Origin: Ricordea florida
Lineage: Eukaryota; Cnidaria; Anthozoa; Corallimorpharia; Ricordeidae
Assembly (NCBI GenBank): GCA_949710005.1
Contig: OX453274.1
Location: 28,816,440 to 28,880,439 of the forward strand
Direction of reading: 5' to 3'
Length of the DNA: 64,000 bases
In this document: in pieces, positions 56,612 to 64,000 of the stretch
How positions within the stretch are numbered: position 1 is the stretch's first letter
Layout: each line of letters begins with the position of its first letter
Notes under the pieces: generated by a model
Told to the model about the DNA's origin: nothing
Seen by the model: only the letters and a program-made list of their open reading frames with translations
The model's database searches: none
Program-made: the position numbers and the translations under genes

Positions 56612-58296
56612 GAGAGATCTAGGACGCAACCGGCCTTTTAGTTTTGTGAAGCATGTCCCGCCTTCTGTCTCTTTGAGACTTATTTCAGACCGTAAATTGT
56701 GCTATTTAAAAAACAATGACTGCATCCTTTCAAAGTTTCGATTTTTCAGGAAATAAACGTATTATTTTAGACAGGATACGGGACGCAATTAGTGGCGTGA
56801 TGTCACGCAACACAGTCAACGGCGTGCGTTAACCTATTTGATTTCACCAGTGCCGGTGCAGCCTAGCTGTCAAAGAGCCTGTGGATTTGGCTTGTATTTC
56901 GAGTATATTTAAAACCTAGACTGTGTCAAAAGTAACAATAATTATTCTTAAGCTGCTGGGATACGTTCCTGCTGTATTTTCTGGTCTATCTTCATTGTTT
57001 TCCCGGTGTTTTGAATGGACAACGACCGGTAGCTTAGGTCGTGCGTAACGGAGTTTGAAAGACAAAACAAGTGCATCCCAGAAGCACATTTGTGATCGGA
57101 AACCCAACTCTTAATCAAGGTAAGCCTGACTTTGAACAAATACGGTCAAAAATAATTCCTATCATCCCATTACTGTCTCATCGATGACTTTGTTTACATG
57201 ATAAAGTAACATGATCGGGATCACTCGAACCATCGCATCACGGAGCAAATTACATGAAATTGGGCAAATTGGTCGACTAAATCTGAGGCGCTCGCTCAAA
57301 AACCCTATTGATCATACATGAAATGGTGAAATATAACATCTCTAGGGCTCAAAACCTGATTTTGGGACTATTTGAAGAATGGCCCCTTATGTAGAATTGG
57401 AGTTTAATTTTGCCACTAAATCACCCTGTTGTCAAGTGCCTACTAAACAAAGCTCTTGAACCTTAATCCGGAAATGTTTCTTAGATTACTGTCAGCTATT
57501 TGATTTTGCTGAATTAAGAATAAAATCGTCGGTAAAAAGTTTATTCGGCCGTCGCGAGGCAATTTTTTAGACCAATAAATTTCGAAGTAAATTGAGGCGT
57601 CAAACCGTCGAAATCGAAAATCTCGATTTTCTCACAAAATTCGATCTAACTCAAAAAATAAACCCCAGAACCTTCTTAATCTCACTAAAATCTTCCTGTA
57701 GACTCAAAATAAGGGTAGGTTAGGTTTTGAGTTGTGGCCGCACCTTGCTCGATTTTTGTGTGCATTCGCTCCTAAGTGTTTGTTATGGGTGACGGTATGA
57801 TACCTCTACTATAACATGTAATACATTTTTTTCTCCTGTATATCAGAGGTGGTATTAATTAAACAGCTCCGTAAACACTATTTATTCTTGAGCCCGCACG
57901 TTAGTAGCGACTTTTTCTAATCAATATCAAAAATGGCGTACGAAATTACAAAGCCCTATGTGAAAAGGAAAATACAAGCACAATTAATACGTTTTTTTTT
58001 TTTTCGTTTGCCAAAATCGCGCACTATTCAAACACATTTCAGCGATATTTTAGTTAAAAAGCAACCGTAAAAAACGAACTTCATACCTTTCTTTCGGAAC
58101 GATGTCAATTTGCGAATTCCATGCATTTCTTTCAGAACGATGCAATTTGCAACTTCAGATCCAGTCAAAACATTATAAATCAGAGAAGAAAGGAGCGACG
58201 ATAATATTTTCAATAGGAAATAGCTGGAAATCTAAAGTCCCTATGTAATTTGCAAACATTGATTCATAAAATACAGTTAGATCGCTATTTGTATAG

Positions 58297-58314
58297 GTAA
58301 TCACATGATTTCGA

Positions 58315-58350
<36 letters not shown>

Positions 58351-58416
58351 TCAGACCAACAAAATTGCACGAGCCCGTAGGGCGAGTGCAATTTGTGGTC
58401 ATGGAAAAATTTACAA

Positions 58417-58452
<36 letters not shown>

Positions 58453-60131
58453 GTGATTACTTCTTAATAATATACATGAAAAAATGCGATATGTCATCAT
58501 AATTATGCAGAAGCAACGCGCGCTAATCACGTGCAAAAATAATTTATTCAAACCATGGAAATGTCAACCACTTTTCGATCAAAATAACAGTTTGACTCAA
58601 AAAAAGTTCAAAGTACAGCTGAGAAGTTCAAGGAATTGTCTGTATCAGTCTGTATCCGAATCAATTTCGATGAAATGGAATCGTCGTTTGCAAGGTTTAA
58701 TGACAGGCGAGGTCTTGCTGTTGAGGTTGAATGTGACAGTGCAGTTAGTGAAGGAATTCATCAGATTCTGTGCTTGTGAGCTCATCATGTCTGGAATTAC
58801 TGCGTTTGAAGTAGAATGACCAGATTGACTACTGGGTTTTGCTGTGCTATTTCCTTTCGAGATGGCCCAGGAAAGCTGTCGCTGTTCGTCTTGGTCTGCT
58901 TCATCGTAGTCGTCTAAAGACTGGATATTTCTGTGACCAGTGACTTTTGCAATTGACGACCTCTCGAGATTTGCTTTCTTCATCTTGCTTACGAGTGTTT
59001 TGCGGGCACTGTGATTGGAAAATCGCTTCTCAGATGACTCAAGGGTGGTTTCAGAGATGATGTTTTTCATCATGGAGTTGATTTTATTTTCTCCCATGGG
59101 CTGGACTTTGTACCAGATTTCATCGCCAGGTCCTCTGTTGTGTTTTATCGAGAGATAAAATGCACCACTCGCCTGAGACTGGGAGGCCTACGGCTGATGT
59201 ACTGGCGAAATAACGCAACTGGACATCTCTCTCCGCCAGTCTGGAACATTTTTGGTTGAAACTGTCTTGGTTTTGCGTTCAAACCTCCAGGTCTGGTTTT
59301 CGTTGGCCCTTCAGCAAACTCGACAAATTCAAGGCCGTCGTCACCTTTCAGGGTTCAGTCTCATTCCGTGATGTTCCTGTCTTCCACGGAGACCAAATTG
59401 TTGGGTGAGTAGCCACCACATTGTATGAATCAAGGATTCTGGGGTTTTACCACCGAGTTTCTCGCACTTCCAGAGAATTTCTTCCTCCACTTCGGATAGC
59501 TGTCGAGCTTTGTTTGGGCGCTTGCCGCGGCCAGCCAAGCGAAGCTGTTTCGCTTTCCCGTCCAGTACTTGTTTGGAGGAACTGAATTCTCTGTCGCGAA
59601 CAATGGACAGGCTATACCCTTTGTTCTTCAAGTGTCTATCAAGTGATGTAATCATTACTTTCAGGCTTTCTGGTTCGTAATCTTCACCGTGTTTGTTTTT
59701 AAGTTCCGCATAGAATCGCTCGAGCTAAGTGTTCAGCTCCGCCGGCTCATAGTTTTCGATTTTCTCAGAAATTCTCTTCTCTAAACACCACTTATTCCAC
59801 ACCGACAACCAAAAAGCAGTGCTTTTCACAGTATTTTTGTTTTTAGAGCTGTTTTTCAGCTCTTGTATTGTTGTTGCGGTGGCGAAAGAAAACCTACTTA
59901 AAACGCCGGCCATTGTTTCACTCGCAAATTTTCAGTGTATCCAAATTTTGCGCCACAAAGGGCTTGCATTTGATTGGCTATCTGTGTGTTTCTTTCATCA
60001 TTGATCAATCAGAATGCTTGGTTTATTACCTCATTTTGCACTGAATTACCTCTTTTCTGCATTGTGTTAACTGAAAACTGCATTTCTCTTAGCCAATCAA
60101 AATGGAGAAATTTTTTCATGTATATTATTAG
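58297..60131 (-). mobile_element. Crypton-like tyrosine-recombinase element inserted in the right arm
   Basis: Absent from the matching place of the left arm (about 53964), which gives its limits to within a few bases. The coding part is bordered by TAATAATATACATGAAAAAA at about 58466 and its reverse complement ending at about 60131. The left side also holds a 165-bp hairpin (58297-58460; AATCACATGATTT...AAATCATGTGATT-like arms, GCACGAGCCCGTAGGGCGAG loop). It encodes pieces of a Crypton/ZMYM-like recombinase. Confidence 0.8.
58645..59913 (-). pseudogene. Crypton-like tyrosine recombinase, broken
   Basis: Read on the minus strand: 59913-59725 starts MAGVLSRFSFATATTIQELK, then VKSTAFWLSVWNKWC and NYEPAELNT; after a stop comes 59655-59341 with MITSLDRHLKNKGYSLSIVR, REFSSSKQVLDGKAKQLR, RPNKARQLSEVEEEILWKCE and TMWWLLTQQFGLRGRQEHHG, whose GLRGRQE supplies the first catalytic Arg; after a gap 59097-58645 gives FSNHSARKTLVSKMKKANLE (HxxR), VTGHRNIQSLDDYDEADQDE (GH and the Tyr nucleophile) and a Ser/Asn-rich tail. 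At least one stop and two frame changes break the gene. This recombinase type is shared by Cryptons and domesticated host genes such as ZMYM and KIAA1958-like. Confidence 0.85.
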
Positions 60132-61420
60132 TAAAGTAATAGTAAAAAACTGATCTTCAGTTTGTAAAAGAACCTTTCTTTTCGGCTGTTAAGAACCGTA
60201 CACAATGAAATTAGCCCCGACAATAAAGTTGACACCTCACGCGGATCGACGACTGTTGAATGATTAGGCAGCGAGTCTTTGCTCCGGGTTCTCGCACGCA
60301 AACCCTGCATATTTGGTATCACAATTTTTAGCAAAAGCCCAGCTTTTTAGGCCTGCAGCTTTTTAGTACAACAGCTTTAATTCAAGCCTGCAGTTCTTGT
60401 GAGCAAACCATTATCAAGGCTATTATTGTTAACAGTTAACAAGGTTGCACACCCGTTCGATAATTATAAATTTAAAACCTTCTAGAGCGCGAGGCTCTTT
60501 GTTAAAATGAATTACAACTTCACAAGTACGATTTTAGTTATCATAGAGGACTTGTGTTTGCGGAAAAGAGTTTTGAATTTTGTGCCTTGTGGAACCAACA
60601 TATTGCGCATTTCATTTTTTGCACGTAACTAAACTCTTCGATTTACAAGTAGGAATCTGCGTGATAGGAAACGTTCTGCTAGTACTTAAGTGATGGTAAA
60701 GAAATTACTTTCCATTCAATAATTGCAACATAGATCACATTTGACTCTGCATTTAAAGCAACCCCGCTGAAAATCGGGGGCGCGATGTTGCTCACGAGGT
60801 TTGCTGCCCAAGATTTCTTTGATGTTTCTAGTTCTAGGAAAAGCATGAATGATGGACCCTACCGGGAAAATGTGGGTAAGCGAGGGTTGAAATCAAACAC
60901 AATTGGAAAAATTTGTTTGGACTCCTTAGGCTGGGGTTGAAGCTACGTTTGTCTTGGGATAAAGTGGGATTTCTCAAACTGTATGTAAAAAAATTCCGGT
61001 CAGGTACGTACTAATGATAAATAAAAATCTATACGAGAGATCCGTATGCTATATCGCATGCTTGAGTAACAAGTCCAGCAAGTTCACTCCAGAGACTTAT
61101 TACTCCCTGTAAAGTGGTTACCGTTCGGATTTTGATCGCGTCAAATGTCAGTAAAGTCATGGAGATGAGCAACGTGTCGATGTTCAGTAATTACATGTAC
61201 CTCATTATTACTTAATTTTGTGGGAATTTAGATTCGCGAAAATGGAACGAGCCTATGTCGCGGGTCTTAAATTTCGCAAAATTTGTCAAAATCCTGATAT
61301 GCGTGAACTAACAGCTAGTCTCAGAATTAGCAAGACTGATTTCCATTTTCCACAGCAACAGTATCCAGTATACTAAACAAAACCAAGTTGTAGTGGTATT
61401 CCTAGAAGTTGATGTGTTGC

Positions 61421-61730
61421 TGTAACCTGGATGCCCAAAAAAAATGCGAAGAGGACGAAATAAGTCCCCATTTAATAATAAGGAAATAAAATGTGTCTCG
61501 TATCGGGAGCAACAACTATGAAAAAAACACTGGACACAACTAGCGCAAAATTTCTAGTTTCCGTTATCAGCCGCAACAACGCAAACTTAATTTAACAGGC
61601 AAACTTTTCCTTCCTTAATCCCCGTTACTTACTTACCTTACCAATAGCTTCTTCCTTGCACTGGCATGTATAAGACTCTCCTTTCGCAGGACCGTGTTTG
61701 TTTAACTTGTTGGTCATTGCTTTATTGCAG
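61421..61730. other. Gap between the giant palindrome and the Ig gene's first visible exon
   Basis: Intronic or 5' flanking sequence of the Ig gene; no signal-peptide exon is recognisable here. Confidence 0.35.
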
Positions 61731-64000
61731 TAAGCCAAGTACACTTTAATTCCCAATATACTGGATCAAGAGTTACAAGACTTGTGGGATCTGCGGCTCA
61801 GTTCTCTTGGTCTTTTTATGGTGATGCGGACATAATTAAATGGGGAACTAAAGATACAACCAGTGATGCCATAAAAGACGTTCTGGTCACTTTATCCACC
61901 AGTGGATCATTACCCATAACACCCCCTGTGCAGTATGCTGGGCGTGTCAGTGGATATTGGAATGGAAACAAACGTCCTGGTCATGTTGTCTTCAAACTCA
62001 CTTCCATTAAAAACGCAGATGAGAAGTTCTATGTTTGCCAGATTAATCCCAGCAGTAATCGAAGTTTCAGTATTCGCGACACGTTACATCTGGTGGTAAG
62101 AGGTAAGTGGGAAAGCATTCTTTCTTTTACCTAATCAACTTTAGCCCATCGATCCCTGTTCGCCAAAACATTTGGTGACTTAATTTAATGGATAGTGAGC
62201 TTATATACTTGCTTTGGAACACTAGCATCTCTTCACAATTATGACGTCGTTCACTGGTATTGATACCCGTAAACAACACCGCAGGCCGCACACACGTGCG
62301 ACAAACAGCAACTCCATCTTAAACACAGCAGCCCAAAATCAACTTGCTCCAGTGTTACCTCATTTTCTCACATTTATTACCCCCCTAAGACCACAATCCT
62401 CTTAGTCATGTCAGCACCAGGAACTGGGTGTAAATTTCTTTAGTGTTATAATGCCTATCATGGTTGAACAACCGCAGCCTGTTAAATTCGTATTCATGTT
62501 TGTGTTTGGATATAGAAAGGCGGTAATGTAGTGGTAAGCGTGTCGGACTGCGAAGTAGGGTGCCTGGGTTCTAAGCCCTGGCGGTGGTACTCTGTGGTTT
62601 CCTTAGACAAGAAACTTAACTCCACACCGTCTTTCTCCACCTTTGTATATAAATGGGTGCCGGCGATATAATTAGTTGTTGCATGTGTTATATATCATCT
62701 CCAGTTATTCTCCACGTTCAGCAAAGTGCGTTTTTCCCCTGTAGTTTGAATCAATATTCGTCAAATAGTCACAGGGAGGATGAGCTTGATGATGTTATCC
62801 TCACATGCTATTACAATAGCCTGTAAAGAGGCAGCGGTCACAAAGACATACGTGCTTTGTAACTTAGGTAGCTTTTTCGTTATATTTTCCTTTATTGGTT
62901 AATAAACACCTAGAGAGATCATCGAGCCTGTCACCTCACCACCCGAACCATACCCGATGATCTGAGACCAGGAACATCACACCGACCTAACCGACCACGG
63001 ATGGTCGGGGGTCAACAGTTTACAAATTATAAAGAGGAAAAGTTAAAGGAAGTGTATCCAAAACGTAATTTGGTCATTTTGTTATTTCGTGAAAGTAAAA
63101 ATCCCAGATTATCTTGACAGTGCTAAATTGTCGAGACAGTTCACCTCAAATACCACTTCTATACCACTTCTATAACTTTAAATTTTGCTACTCCCCTTAC
63201 TTGATTGATTATTGGTGATCTCCCCCCTCCCTATCCTGCTTCAATGTTGTGTAGTCAAATTGTGAACGTTGTTTTAGGATTGCTAGCGACATTGGGAATG
63301 TACGTGGAAGGTATTTAAGGAGTAAAGTTATAAGATTTTGAGATAGTTTCTCGGCTGGGTTAAGTGTCTCAATTAATTATTAATTTATGCTAATCAACCG
63401 GGATAAGCCCAAGCCTTCTAGGCTTTAAGACTCGTGCTCATCTTTAACTTTGTGTCTTATGGATTGGGGCCTTCCAGCAAAGGGTCCAAATTTAATCCAG
63501 TGTGTAAGTGGTTAAGATTCGTGTTGTTCTCGTCATGGCCGCGCTTGATATTGTCAAATTTACGCTGTTTGAGGCTCAAAAGCAAATTAAATAGAAATTT
63601 TAAAGGTGAACGAGTTAAGTCCTAAAACTGGACAAAATTCATCAACAGGTCTAAATCTCAGATGGTTCTTAAAATAGAGTGGTAAACTGTTGTTGACTGT
63701 GGCTACCTAAGTGATGGCAGAGTTAATATTGTGTGCGTATTAACATTGCCTTGTGGACTTTTAGATCCCCCAGTGATCAGCCCAATATCAATTGCTGCCA
63801 GTTACAAAGAAGGATCCCAAGTAAGCATTAGTTGCCTAGCAACAGGAACACCAAACCCAGATGTAACATGGATCAGGAATGGACAAGTGAAAAGTACAGG
63901 AAAAAACTCCGCTCTACTGACGTTTAACAGCATCAACAGGGCAGATGATGGACAGTATACATGTAAAGCTACCAACACTGATGGATGCAAAGAGGAACAA
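61731..64000 (+). CDS. Immunoglobulin-superfamily protein, two exons, runs off the right edge
   Basis: Exon 61731-62102 (acceptor TTTATTGCAG, donor AG|GTAAGT) encodes a V-set-like domain: SQVHFNSQYTGSRVTRLVGS, AAQFSWSFYGDADIIKW, FKLTSIKNADEKFYVCQINP, DTLHLVVR. It lacks the first Cys of a normal Ig pair (Phe in AAQFSW), but has the Trp and the D-x-x-x-Y-x-C. Exon 63767 to the edge (acceptor TTTTAG) joins in phase and gives a canonical I-set domain: PPVISPISIAASYKEGSQVS, ISCLATGTPNPDVTWIRNG, LLTFNSINRADDGQYTCKAT. Both junctions are phase 1, typical of shuffled Ig domains. The product is probably a cell-surface adhesion or receptor protein. The start, signal peptide and membrane anchor lie outside what I can identify. 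Confidence 0.8.
62103..63766. other. Intron of the Ig-superfamily gene
   Basis: 1.66-kb intron carrying a SINE near its 5' side. No additional exon is recognised; the frame at 63434-63625 (+) lacks Ig features. Confidence 0.6.
62517..62725 (+). mobile_element. tRNA-derived SINE, different family from 8983
   Basis: An A-box-like ATGTAGTGGTAAGCGTG and a B-box-like GGGTTCTAAGCCC lie at tRNA-like spacing, then a non-tRNA body (GTGGTTTCCTTAGACAAGAA, CTCCACACCGTCTTTCTCC). No full cloverleaf can be drawn, so it is a SINE and not a functional tRNA gene. Confidence 0.65.

Larger units (their letters stand above)
52638..61420. repeat. Giant inverted repeat (~8.8 kb palindrome)
   Basis: The left arm 52638-55567 is repeated in inverse orientation at 56612-61420. 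The ends GCAACACATCAAC...TTCTAGGAATACCACTAC correspond, and long blocks are identical by eye, for example around 52850-52915 and 61180-61245, and 55041-55380 and 56805-57140. Differences are scattered single bases, small indels and one 1.8-kb insertion in the right arm. A 1.04-kb spacer separates the arms. I find no transposase in the arms, and no target duplication is evident. It may be a long-TIR non-autonomous DNA element or an inverted segmental duplication; a misassembly cannot be ruled out from sequence alone. Confidence 0.9.

Noticed and set aside
53754-60334. Identical short ORFs mirrored in both arms (53754-53963 + and 60128-60334 -; 55041-55232 + and 56948-57139 -)
   Set aside because: Their conservation only reflects the near-identity of the arms. 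They have no recognisable domain, and other frames are equally conserved.
62521-62600. Possible tRNA gene
   Set aside because: Box spacing is right but the cloverleaf does not close; a SINE head explains it.

Overview
The window is animal nuclear DNA, AT-rich, with split genes, GT-AG introns and dense, mostly decayed transposons. The mix points to an anthozoan cnidarian, most likely a scleractinian coral: intron-poor rhodopsin-like GPCRs in clusters, Penelope-like, DIRS-like, Harbinger, Crypton-like and non-LTR elements, tRNA-derived SINEs, and many hairpin-ended MITEs. This assignment is inference; no rRNA or mitochondrial marker is present.

Host genes. (1) 1222-2160 (-) is an intact single-exon GPCR. 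3402-4375 (+) is a broken paralogue and 31237-31407 (+) is a third, severely truncated copy. (2) 5418-14915 (+) is the 3' part of a large split gene. I reconstruct nine exons with compatible phases that end in a 406-codon last exon; it resembles UNC80, a subunit of the NALCN sodium-leak channel complex. The GPCRs lie in the intron just upstream, unless this is only a 3' fragment. (3) 20946-22380 (-) and 24933-26308 (+) are divergent, intronless paralogues with leucine-rich repeats and a C-terminal EF-hand (LRRC74-like). Each carries one frameshift. (4) 61731 to the window end (+) holds two exons of an immunoglobulin-superfamily gene that runs off the right edge. (5) Isolated exons include a polyglutamine exon (30147-30557, -) and a Cys-rich CXC-like exon (41939-42261, +).

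Mobile DNA fills most of the rest: a 5'-truncated LINE with endonuclease and RT (15085-17705, -); a Penelope-like element with about 0.55-0.65 kb inverted terminal repeats (17936-20458); a DIRS-like tyrosine-recombinase retroelement fragment (26684-28910); tandem hairpin MITEs (32178-32775); a decayed two-gene Harbinger (about 34925-39450); another Myb/SANT-like transposon gene (45340-46013, -); several LINE pieces; and a piggyBac-like TTAA-flanked non-autonomous element (49243-50442).

The most striking structure is an inverted repeat of about 8.8 kb (52638-61420). Its arms are about 2.9 kb and nearly identical by eye, and they surround a roughly 1 kb centre that is itself a hairpin. The right arm was invaded by a Crypton-like tyrosine-recombinase element (about 58297-60131), and the left arm preserves the empty site. 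No known autonomous element explains the palindrome from the sequence alone.
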